Assembly (NCBI GenBank): GCA_051418055.1
Contig: JBPRGH010000139.1
Location: 225,377 to 289,376 of the forward strand
Length of the DNA stretch: 64,000 bases
Source: JBPRGH01 sp051418055
GTDB taxonomy: Bacteria; Bacteroidota; Bacteroidia; Cytophagales; Cyclobacteriaceae
Direction: 5' to 3'
Positions 1-7,402 of this stretch are shown one piece after another. The position numbers were made by a program, and so were the translations under genes. The notes under the pieces are model-generated. The model was not told the DNA's origin, did not search any database, and saw only the letters and a list, made by a program, of their open reading frames with translations. Position 1 is the stretch's first letter. Each line of letters starts with the position of its first letter.

Positions 1-477
1 AAAAACGTCAGCCTGTAATTCACTGTTCCCGCTGTTTTCTCCGTCCACCGGACCTTTCATGGAAGCCAGGTATTTTGCATGAGCACCGAAACTATGATCT
101 TGCTCACGTTTGGAGTTCACATATGCTTCAAGATAAGGAGTTGTAAAATTTCCGAAGCCTGCAGCGATATAATTCCCGTAAGTTTTTTGAAGAGGCTCAT
201 CTTTGATACGTAAAGGTCTCAAACGCAGATCAAGAGGAGTGAAATCAGTCGTTGGCATTGGATAGGCATATTTGAACATAGGCCGTTGTGGCTCCTGCTC
301 CTGAGGTGGAATTTTATCAAATTTTCTTACTGCAGGAGGCAAATCAATTTCCCTGTCTTTAATAATTTCCACCTGCACATCTTCAATCTCCCCCTGCCTT
401 TCTTCCTCTTCCTGTGCAACGGCATTTAAAGCTATAAAAAAGCCAAAAATCAGCGATAGATAAAATCTATTATTCAT
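1..477 (-). CDS. Outer-membrane beta-barrel protein, N-terminal part (3' end outside window)
   Basis: The reading frame starts at an ATG at 477 and stays open to position 1, giving 159 codons with the C-terminus outside the window. Residues 1-22 form a signal peptide ending in NAVAQ. An acidic stretch and a proline-rich linker follow, then sequence with the look of the start of an outer-membrane barrel (GNYIAAGFGNFTTPYLEAYV). Its start lies 10 nt after the stop of the large TPR gene on the same strand, so the two are probably co-transcribed and may act together in the envelope. No function can be assigned from this fragment. A TonB-receptor-like or porin-like barrel is the best guess. Confidence 0.7.
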   Translation of the reverse strand, partial: MNNRFYLSLIFGFFIALNAVAQEEEERQGEIEDVQVEIIKDREIDLPPAVRKFDKIPPQEQEPQRPMFKYAYPMPTTDFTPLDLRLRPLRIKDEPLQKTYGNYIAAGFGNFTTPYLEAYVNSKREQDHSFGAHAKYLASMKGPVDGENSGNSELQADVF

Positions 478-487
478 TTATAAGTAA

Positions 488-3400
488 TTAATTATCAATT
501 TCTTTAATATCAATCTCTAAACTATCAGTTGAATCCTGCTCCTCGTATTGCTGCTTTTGTAGTCCTTCAACTTTCTCGAGTTTTTTACGTGCTTTTTCCT
601 TTATTTCTTCCAGTGGAAAATTCTCAATCAGCGATTGTAAAGTACCTTTTGCCTGGAAAAAATCATTCAGCGCTATATAGTTATCAGCGATAAGTAAGTA
701 CCCCTTCCCTATCCATTGATCATAAGCCATAAACTCTTTAGAGAACTCTATCATCCGCTCAATGCTTTCTTTATACTTTTCCTGCTTATAAAGGAGCTCT
801 CCGGTTAGGTAATATGCTTCGGCAGCATGCACATCGTGAGCATTTTGTATAGCCTGCTGGAAATGTGTTTTAGCCTCCTCAAATTTCCCCTTTTCCATCA
901 GAGCCTTACCTTTAAAAAGTAGGGCTTTATTCTGGGCTCCGGCATTCACAAGAGCCTTCTCCATTACCTGATCTGAATAGTGAATTGCCTGTTCATAATT
1001 ACCCATCAAATAATAAGCCTCCATCATTCCGGAATAGGCATTGTAAAGCTCTTTTTTATTGGCTGCCTGATCTGCCAGTATTACAAAATAATTAATTGCC
1101 TGCTGATGATTATTAAGGGAAAGATTAATATCAGCCAGTCGATTAATGACCCTGTTACGCTGACCAAAATTCTTCAGGTCAACAAGCTTTCTGTAGTGTT
1201 CAATTGCCTCCTGATATTGATTATTCCGGTAATATGCTTCTGCCAGATAAAACCTTGCTTCATCAGCTTTTGCATCATTGGGATAATTTTCCAGGAAGGC
1301 CTGCAGATTCCTAATTGCTTTATTATAATCCTGGTTGAAATACATATTTTTTGCCGTTTCATATTCAACGGCCTCAAGACCTTCTTTATCAGGGTGTGCT
1401 GATTTATACTTTACAAAGTACTGGTCAAACTGATTTCCCTGATCAAGCAGATTAAGTACCTCCTGAAGTGGAAGAAGTACCTGTTTAGCCACAGGATGAT
1501 TTACATAATCATTGATAACAGCAACATAATCCTGCTTTGACTCCTGGTACATTCCCTGGTTATAATAAGCGGCTGCTCTTTTAACCAGGGCGTAAGGGAT
1601 TAAACGGCTGTTGGGTTTTTCTTTAATAAGTTTCATAAAACCATTTGATGCCAGCTCATAATTTCCAGCTTCCAGGTTCAATTGAGCCTTTTGGAATATT
1701 GCATCATCATAATAACGTGAAGAAGAGTAGTTATTGATCACCTGATCGAATGATTCTATGGCTGCTGCATATCTTCCGCTGATCCCGGCTACGATACCTT
1801 TCTGGAGGTAAGCATAATCCTTATCACTACTCCCCTTCATTTCCAGCACTGCATTATAGGCACTGATAGCCTGATCATAATCTTTAGTGGCATAGTAACT
1901 ATCGGCAAGCCTCAGGTAAGCATCCTGATAATTAGGTGATTTTCGCGCGTTACCCTGATTTATATAGCTTTTAAAATTCACCAATGCCCTATTATATTGA
2001 TTAGTATTGTAATAGGCATAACCCAATCCATATCGCGCCTGCTGTAGTATAGACTGATCCTCTACCTGGCGATTTCCCAGCACCCTTAAATATTGATCAA
2101 TGGCCTGCTCATAATTTTTATCTACAGAATAAGCTTCAGCAAGCCATAACCGAGCCTGTGCCTCAGTCGATTTATCCCGCGGGTACTGTAAGGAGGTCTT
2201 AAAAAACTCTATGGCCTTATCATATCTGTTTGCATTAAAATGCTCTACTGCCTGTAAGAAGCTTGCTTTTTGATGAACCTCCTGCATTTGAGGGGTAAGG
2301 TTGTTTTTTCCAGAAAGATAATCAAGTGCCAATTTATAATCATTGGTATAGAGGTATGCCTGTGACAGAAGATCACCCGCCTCCTTACTATACTTACTAT
2401 CCGGATATTGATCCAAGAATTTTTCTAATAAACTTATTGCCTGGCGTGTCTGATCAAGCTCCAGGCTTACTTTAGCATATTGAAATAAGCTTTCTTCCGC
2501 TATCGGTGATCCTTCATTAAGCTTTACCGCCTGATCAAAAGCTGTTAGAGCTTCATTCTTACGATCTTCCTTAAGATATGCCTGTCCTAATATATAAGAG
2601 GCCATTCCTGCAACTTTTTCCTGTGAGGCTGCAGCAGTTCTTAATGGGTCAATAGCTTTACCATAAGCTCCTGCACTAAATAATGAGCGACCATACCGAA
2701 AGGCTATCTTTGGATCCAGGCGGCTTCTTTGTACTTCTGCATATTGCTCATAAGCATTAGCTGCTTCTTTAAAATTATTCAGGTTATACAATGCCTCTGC
2801 CTTTAATAATGCTATATCAGTTTTTTGGCTTACATTCCTTTTATCAGCAACCTCTTCTGTATATTTTAAAAGCTCCTCATATCGCTTTTGCTTATACAAA
2901 ACATTAGCAATCATGTAAGGGACAACAGATGCGTAAGCTTCACTTTCTTCAGCACGGGTAAGGTCACTATATGCCTGATCATAATCACCCTGTTCAAATT
3001 CAATAAATCCTGCATAATAGCTGGAAGCAGAGCCAAACTTCTGAGAATGCCTCTTTAGCTGATTAAAATACTCCAGTGCCTCATCAAATTTTCTCTGGCT
3101 AAAATTAGCATAGCCAGCTTTAAATCTCATTTCATCCCGTTCTTCTGCTGAAAGCGCCGAAACATTAACTTTTTGATAGTATTCTACAGCCTTTGAATAG
3201 TTGTTTTTCCTAAAATAATGATTCCCTAAAGTATATAAAGCCTGTGGAGCTTTCGGATGTAACGGGTTATTCTTTATAAATGATAACAAAAGATCTTCAG
3301 CATCCTTGTGGAACAGATTCAGCGCACTCAGGGCACGGTAATATTGAGCATCTTCATTTTGCAGAGGTGAATGATTATAATCAAGGAAATCTTCAAATGA

Positions 3401-3559
3401 TTCTCTTGCCGCTGCATACTCTCCTTTTTCATATAGCTCCAGCCCTTTATTAAATAATTCCTGCTGGTTATGATTTACCAGGGAAGACTGTCCCTGCACC
3501 TGTAAAAACATAAAAAACAGCAGGGATAGTAAAGTTATCTTCTTCATGAAATAGCGCAT
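488..3559 (-). CDS. Large secreted tetratricopeptide-repeat (TPR) protein, 1023 aa
   Basis: The protein is built almost entirely of TPR units of about 35 residues with the usual W/Y/A/P spacing (for example NNYSKAVEYYQKV and GNYEQAIHYSDQVM). A signal peptide ends near VQGQ. It fits better from the second methionine (residue 5, MKKITLL), so the true start may be 3547. The C-terminus is charged and glutamate-rich. TPR arrays mediate protein-protein contacts, and this one should lie in the periplasm because no lipobox or transmembrane helix follows the signal. It sits between holA (53 nt upstream) and an outer-membrane barrel gene (10 nt downstream). The barrel protein is the likeliest partner. 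It is not a recognisable gliding protein such as SprE, which is a lipoprotein. Confidence 0.85.
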   Translation of the reverse strand: MRYFMKKITLLSLLFFMFLQVQGQSSLVNHNQQELFNKGLELYEKGEYAAARESFEDFLDYNHSPLQNEDAQYYRALSALNLFHKDAEDLLLSFIKNNPLHPKAPQALYTLGNHYFRKNNYSKAVEYYQKVNVSALSAEERDEMRFKAGYANFSQRKFDEALEYFNQLKRHSQKFGSASSYYAGFIEFEQGDYDQAYSDLTRAEESEAYASVVPYMIANVLYKQKRYEELLKYTEEVADKRNVSQKTDIALLKAEALYNLNNFKEAANAYEQYAEVQRSRLDPKIAFRYGRSLFSAGAYGKAIDPLRTAAASQEKVAGMASYILGQAYLKEDRKNEALTAFDQAVKLNEGSPIAEESLFQYAKVSLELDQTRQAISLLEKFLDQYPDSKYSKEAGDLLSQAYLYTNDYKLALDYLSGKNNLTPQMQEVHQKASFLQAVEHFNANRYDKAIEFFKTSLQYPRDKSTEAQARLWLAEAYSVDKNYEQAIDQYLRVLGNRQVEDQSILQQARYGLGYAYYNTNQYNRALVNFKSYINQGNARKSPNYQDAYLRLADSYYATKDYDQAISAYNAVLEMKGSSDKDYAYLQKGIVAGISGRYAAAIESFDQVINNYSSSRYYDDAIFQKAQLNLEAGNYELASNGFMKLIKEKPNSRLIPYALVKRAAAYYNQGMYQESKQDYVAVINDYVNHPVAKQVLLPLQEVLNLLDQGNQFDQYFVKYKSAHPDKEGLEAVEYETAKNMYFNQDYNKAIRNLQAFLENYPNDAKADEARFYLAEAYYRNNQYQEAIEHYRKLVDLKNFGQRNRVINRLADINLSLNNHQQAINYFVILADQAANKKELYNAYSGMMEAYYLMGNYEQAIHYSDQVMEKALVNAGAQNKALLFKGKALMEKGKFEEAKTHFQQAIQNAHDVHAAEAYYLTGELLYKQEKYKESIERMIEFSKEFMAYDQWIGKGYLLIADNYIALNDFFQAKGTLQSLIENFPLEEIKEKARKKLEKVEGLQKQQYEEQDSTDSLEIDIKEIDN

Positions 3560-3612
3560 ATGTACTGTAACGAAATCTTTTGGAAATGTTTTATAAAGCT
3601 CTTACGAAATAT

Positions 3613-4629
3613 TTAATGTAGCAACTGAAAAATCAATTCTTTCAGAATATCTCCCTCTCTCAACCCACTCCCATAATAACCTTTAAGTTGAAGGTCTGCT
3701 TTACGGAGATGTGATATATTATTCATCACCTGGGCAGGGGAATAGTTTCTCATTGCAAACATATAATCCTTTACAAAAAAGGGATTGACCTTTAAAGCAG
3801 AAGCAATAGCACGCTCTGATTTATCGGGACTTGCATATGCAATGAGCAGCTTACTATAAAATGAAAATAATACTGCTATAACCGGCAGTAGTGGATTGCT
3901 CTTCGGATTGGCAGCAAAATAATTAATGATCTTATTAGCCTTCATTATATCCTTTGTAGTTAGTGCTTTCTGCAGCTCAAAAACATTAAAATCCTTGCTT
4001 ATCCCTACATATTTCTGAACCATATCCTCGTTTATTTCAACTGGTTCTGGGAAATTGATCAGCATCTTATCTATTTCATTGGATAACCGCTCGAGATTAT
4101 TGCCTATTGAATCGCTTAAAATATGAGTTGCCTTAGCATTAATCCTATAGCCTTTTTGCTTCACATAATTTTCTATCCATGCCGGTACCTGGTTATCGTA
4201 CATCTTTTTTGCATCCAGGACTACTGCATGCTTTTGGATGGCTTTATAAAGTGACTTTCTTTTGTCCAGGGATTTATTTTTATGACAAAACACAAGTATT
4301 GTTGAGCCTACCGGTTTATTTAGATACTGGATAAGCTGCTCCTGGCCGGAATCCAGCTTAAGATCAGATATGCTCTGTGCTTCCTTAACCAGTACAAGCT
4401 GGCGCTCAGACATCATAGGAAATCGCCTGGCATTATTTAGGATAGTGACAACATTTACATCCTTTCCATACAATACCGTCTGATTAAAACTTTTAGATGC
4501 CTCATCTATGGCATTTTTTTCAATATAATCTGAAACCTGATCTATAAAAAATGTCTCCTCTCCCTGCAAAAAATAAACGGGAGCATACTTGCCCTTCTTC
4601 AGGTCATTTAGGATTTCTGATGAATTCAC
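3613..4629 (-). CDS. holA: DNA polymerase III subunit delta
   Basis: Delta is the clamp-loader subunit that opens the beta sliding clamp during replication. The 338-aa length is normal for the family. The N-terminal motif PVYFLQGEETFFIDQ, the RQLVLVKEAQ segment and the later YVGISKDFNVFELQKAL region are typical of HolA. The AAA+-like fold lacks a working Walker A, as expected for delta. The gene starts the run that continues into the TPR gene after 53 nt. About 65 nt upstream lies an 8-bp inverted repeat (TGTGTTAA/TTAACACA) that could be an operator. Confidence 0.92.
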   Translation of the reverse strand: MNSSEILNDLKKGKYAPVYFLQGEETFFIDQVSDYIEKNAIDEASKSFNQTVLYGKDVNVVTILNNARRFPMMSERQLVLVKEAQSISDLKLDSGQEQLIQYLNKPVGSTILVFCHKNKSLDKRKSLYKAIQKHAVVLDAKKMYDNQVPAWIENYVKQKGYRINAKATHILSDSIGNNLERLSNEIDKMLINFPEPVEINEDMVQKYVGISKDFNVFELQKALTTKDIMKANKIINYFAANPKSNPLLPVIAVLFSFYSKLLIAYASPDKSERAIASALKVNPFFVKDYMFAMRNYSPAQVMNNISHLRKADLQLKGYYGSGLREGDILKELIFQLLH

Positions 4630-4692
4630 AACTATTTTTTTTTGTAAAACTGAGCATAAAATGAGAGAAATGAAAGCAGGTGTAATATGGGT

Positions 4693-4715
4693 TGTGTTAA
4701 ATTACAATTAACACA
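4693..4715. promoter_or_regulatory. Inverted repeat upstream of holA, candidate operator
   Basis: TGTGTTAA and TTAACACA form a perfect 8-bp inverted repeat separated by 7 nt. It lies 64 nt upstream of the holA start and is not followed by a T-run, so a protein-binding site is likelier than a terminator. The regulator is unknown. Confidence 0.3.
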
Positions 4716-4755
4716 TCAAAAATTTCGCTTAAATGGAAATAGAAAGATTCTAAAA

Positions 4756-4791
4756 CAAAAAAAGCTGAACGAATCTCGCCCAGCTTTTTTT
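4756..4791 (-). terminator. Rho-independent terminator (bidirectional form)
   Basis: A 10-bp stem (AGCTG... with two G-T pairs) closes a 3-nt loop at 4763-4785, with an A-run on one side and a T-run on the other. On the minus strand it lies about 25 nt after the stop of the gene at 4814-5509. Confidence 0.75.
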
Positions 4792-4813
4792 AAATAAAAA
4801 TAAAAATTAAATG

Positions 4814-5509
4814 TTATTTTCTAATTGAATTGTAGTATTCAAATACCTTCTTAAGATCTTCTTCTTTGCGGGAGTTGAGTTTATTATCATCCATATAGTC
4901 GTCAACAGTTTCTTTTTCATCTGATAGAATGACCAACACTTCTTTATCTTTATTTTTAAACTCTACGGCAGGAAGATCACCTTTTTTATAATAATATGTT
5001 TCTAACAGGATAAAGCGATCATTAGTAGCATCATTATAACCATTTGAAGCTTTCCCTTTGCTAATATCAGTATAATGCTTTTTTAACAGTTTTACATCAC
5101 CATCTGTCAATAATTCAAAAGCCTCTGGTTTTTTACCCTTTTCTGATAAGGAGTAAATAAAAGCTTTATCCCCGACAGTAAATCTTTCTATATCAAGTTG
5201 ATCCGCCGTGTTATATTCTTTATCCCCTTTTTTATAAGATATTTTATCTATATGAATATTAAAATTCATAAACTCTACATCAACAGTTTTTCCATCAGAA
5301 AATGTAATAGTACCTGGTATCCAGTCTTTCAGGATATAAGGATGACCATCAATACTTTTACCCACAGGTTCAGACAAGCTGAATACAGCAATAGGTCCTG
5401 TTCCAATATTCGTTTGTCCCGGTTCAATATAATTTTGTGAAAATCCATTGATAGAGATCAGGGAAAAAAGAATTAAAAGGACAGGCAGGATAGGTTGTAG
5501 CTTTTTCAT
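4814..5509 (-). CDS. Secreted hypothetical protein, 231 aa
   Basis: A clear signal peptide (MKKLQPILPVLLILFSL to about NGFSQ) is followed by about 205 soluble residues with alternating beta segments and many lysines (VDVEFMNFNIHIDKISYKKGD). There is no lipobox, no second membrane segment and no catalytic motif that I recognise. It should be periplasmic or secreted. The gene is monocistronic: it has a -7-like TAATTTTG 41 nt upstream and a strong terminator downstream. Secreted proteins of this size with no assigned function are common in Bacteroidota. I assign no function. Confidence 0.75.
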   Translation of the reverse strand: MKKLQPILPVLLILFSLISINGFSQNYIEPGQTNIGTGPIAVFSLSEPVGKSIDGHPYILKDWIPGTITFSDGKTVDVEFMNFNIHIDKISYKKGDKEYNTADQLDIERFTVGDKAFIYSLSEKGKKPEAFELLTDGDVKLLKKHYTDISKGKASNGYNDATNDRFILLETYYYKKGDLPAVEFKNKDKEVLVILSDEKETVDDYMDDNKLNSRKEEDLKKVFEYYNSIRK

Positions 5510-5549
5510 GATTATTTAGTTAAGAGTTTTCATTTAAATTGATAACACA

Positions 5550-5557
5550 CAAAATTA
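5550..5557 (-). promoter_or_regulatory. Candidate Bacteroidota -7 element (TAATTTTG)
   Basis: Read on the minus strand the octamer fits TAnnTTTG and lies 41 nt upstream of the start at 5509. No convincing TTTG is seen at -33, so only half of the consensus is supported. Confidence 0.35.
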
Positions 5558-5687
5558 GTTCCAATCAATATTATCTCTTTAAAAAAAAGATAATGCAGGA
5601 TTTTCTTCTAATATCTGTCAATTTCAAAATATAAAATTAACTGGTTTTTTATTAATTTAAGTTACCATTCATCCTGATCTGAATCCT

Positions 5688-6164
5688 CTAATCATTCTCT
5701 TTATCAGCATCTTCCTCTAATGGTTTAGGAAAAACAGCCAAAATAACTCCAAATGAAATGTGAGCGAGTATTGTTACCCAGTTCCTTGCCTCTTCAAACC
5801 ATGGAAAAGCATACGTAAATAAATAAAAGTTTATCACGTACAGAAGCAATCCGTAAAAAGCACCAATTAAAATAAGCCCTGTTAATGAACGCATTTTGAC
5901 TGCAACAAAGGAAAATGGAATTGTATACACAACGGACAGTGCCAGATGAATAACAACAGCAGTGCCAACTACGCCAAATTCAAAATCAGCAGGAGGAGGC
6001 AACACTTGAGTAGGATTTAAAACTAAAGCTGCAATCAATCGAGGAGGGCCCCATGGGCTTCCATCAAGCAATAACGGGACCAACAACATTTCTATTACAA
6101 TAAAAATAATCCCTGCGACTAAACCAGCTTTTACCGCATACTTATACCAGGATGGATGATTCAT
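5688..6164 (-). CDS. Four-helix integral membrane protein, 158 aa
   Basis: Four hydrophobic helices are visible: about residues 11-32 (AGLVAGIIFIVIEMLLVPLL), 63-85, 94-116 and 128-146. A Gly/Pro-rich loop containing DGSPWGPPRLIAA lies between helices 1 and 2, and the C-terminus is acidic. The organisation resembles small inner-membrane proteins annotated as hypothetical in Bacteroidota and is vaguely like YagU-type proteins. No transport or enzyme motif can be seen. It has no co-directional gene within operon distance that would suggest a role, apart from the hydrolase 107 nt upstream. Confidence 0.7.
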   Translation of the reverse strand: MNHPSWYKYAVKAGLVAGIIFIVIEMLLVPLLLDGSPWGPPRLIAALVLNPTQVLPPPADFEFGVVGTAVVIHLALSVVYTIPFSFVAVKMRSLTGLILIGAFYGLLLYVINFYLFTYAFPWFEEARNWVTILAHISFGVILAVFPKPLEEDADKEND

Positions 6165-6270
6165 AAAATAAAAATATATGAAATATAAATCTAAAGTAAA
6201 ATCAGCTTTAATTACTTATTAATTCTATTTTATATTACCCTTGACTTAATTATTCGTGTATAAATGGATT

Positions 6271-7248
6271 TCACTTTGTGCCTGGTATTTTACCTGCAAT
6301 AAATTCAAAAGCTCTTGTTTCCATATAGGAAACATCGGTGTTTTTAAGAGAAAAACCAACATGTCCACCATTCTCCGGTGTCTCCAGAAAGACATGGTTT
6401 AAATCCATCACTTCTTCAAAAGGGTAGCAATCTGGTCCCAAAAACGGATCATCTAATGCATTTACAATTAAAGTTGGAATTACTATATCTTTTAAAACTG
6501 GTTTAGAACTAACTTTTATATAAAATTCTTCCGCATTTTTATATCCATGTATAGGTGCCGTAATAAGATTATCAAAATCGGGGAATTGTTTGATTAAACT
6601 AAAATCCACCTGAGGAAAAGAATCAGGCAACATCTCTGATTTTATCTTCACCTTTTGCTCAAGTTTCTTTAAGAATCTTCTTTTATAATAATAATTTCTT
6701 TTTTTGGCAAATTCCACAACACTGCTTGGCAGGTCTACGGGTGTTGAAAAAGCAATCCCTCTTTTAATTTCCGAATGTAAGTTTTTTCCCTGTTCACCTA
6801 AATATCGTAAAGTTAGATTACCTCCCATACTAAAGCCAACCATCACTATTTCTGAATAATGTCCTGATTGGAGTGCATGATCAACCATTACCTCCACATC
6901 ATCCGTAGCTCCATGATGATAAAAGCGGGGTTTTAAATTCATCTCGCCACTGCAACTACGGCAATTCCACGCTAACACATCCCAGTTCTTTCTGTGAAAG
7001 AAATCTGCCATTCTTACAATATATGGCCGCTTCGAACTTCCTTCCAGCCCATGGCTTATTATAAGCAGCTTGTGGTTGTCCTTCTTTTTAAGCCAGTCAA
7101 GATCAAGAAAATCCTCATCAGGGGTTATTATCCTTTCCCGCTCATAACCAGGGTCAAACTCTTTACCGAAAGCATTTGGGACAATAGTTGCTAAATCACC
7201 ATTTCTAAGCCACCATGGAGCTATGTATTCTGAATCTATTAAGGGCAT
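6271..7248 (-). CDS. Alpha/beta-fold hydrolase, YheT family
   Basis: This is a 325-aa esterase/lipase-like hydrolase of the YheT (COG0429) family. The nucleophile elbow GFSMGG places the catalytic Ser at residue 140. The acid is Asp266 or Asp267 in NALDDPF, and the base is His296 in ENGGHVGF. The oxyanion-side motif ISHGLEGSSKRPYI and the AWNCRSCSGEMN segment are also typical of YheT proteins. The natural substrate is not known in most species; acyl esters are likely. There is no signal peptide, so it is cytoplasmic. It is divergent from the TonB receptor gene across a 155-nt gap that holds short direct repeats. Confidence 0.88.
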   Translation of the reverse strand: MPLIDSEYIAPWWLRNGDLATIVPNAFGKEFDPGYERERIITPDEDFLDLDWLKKKDNHKLLIISHGLEGSSKRPYIVRMADFFHRKNWDVLAWNCRSCSGEMNLKPRFYHHGATDDVEVMVDHALQSGHYSEIVMVGFSMGGNLTLRYLGEQGKNLHSEIKRGIAFSTPVDLPSSVVEFAKKRNYYYKRRFLKKLEQKVKIKSEMLPDSFPQVDFSLIKQFPDFDNLITAPIHGYKNAEEFYIKVSSKPVLKDIVIPTLIVNALDDPFLGPDCYPFEEVMDLNHVFLETPENGGHVGFSLKNTDVSYMETRAFEFIAGKIPGTK

Positions 7249-7254
7249 TGGTTG

Positions 7255-7314
7255 ATTATGGATTAAAGGATTACGGATAAAGAATTACGGATAAAGGATT
7301 ACGAAATTACGTGA
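7255..7314. repeat. Short tandem direct repeats (about 14-bp period)
   Basis: Units resembling GGATTACGGATAAA recur three to four times with small changes (GGATTAAA, GGATTACGGATAAA, GAATTACGGATAAA, GGATTACGAAATTACG) in the gap between two divergent genes. Their function is unknown. They may be leftover replication slippage or a repeated binding site. Confidence 0.6.
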
Positions 7315-7402
7315 ATTATTAGCCATTCCCCATCTCATATCTAACTTATTCTACACAAATTTGACAGTTTTGCCGTTAAAAGAAAGAGCGAACTGTAATT
7401 GA

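Noticed and set aside
980..1402. Long plus-strand frame opposite the TPR gene
   Set aside because: It is the mirror of a repeat-rich gene with strong codon bias on the other strand. Its Ile/Cys-rich product resembles no protein.
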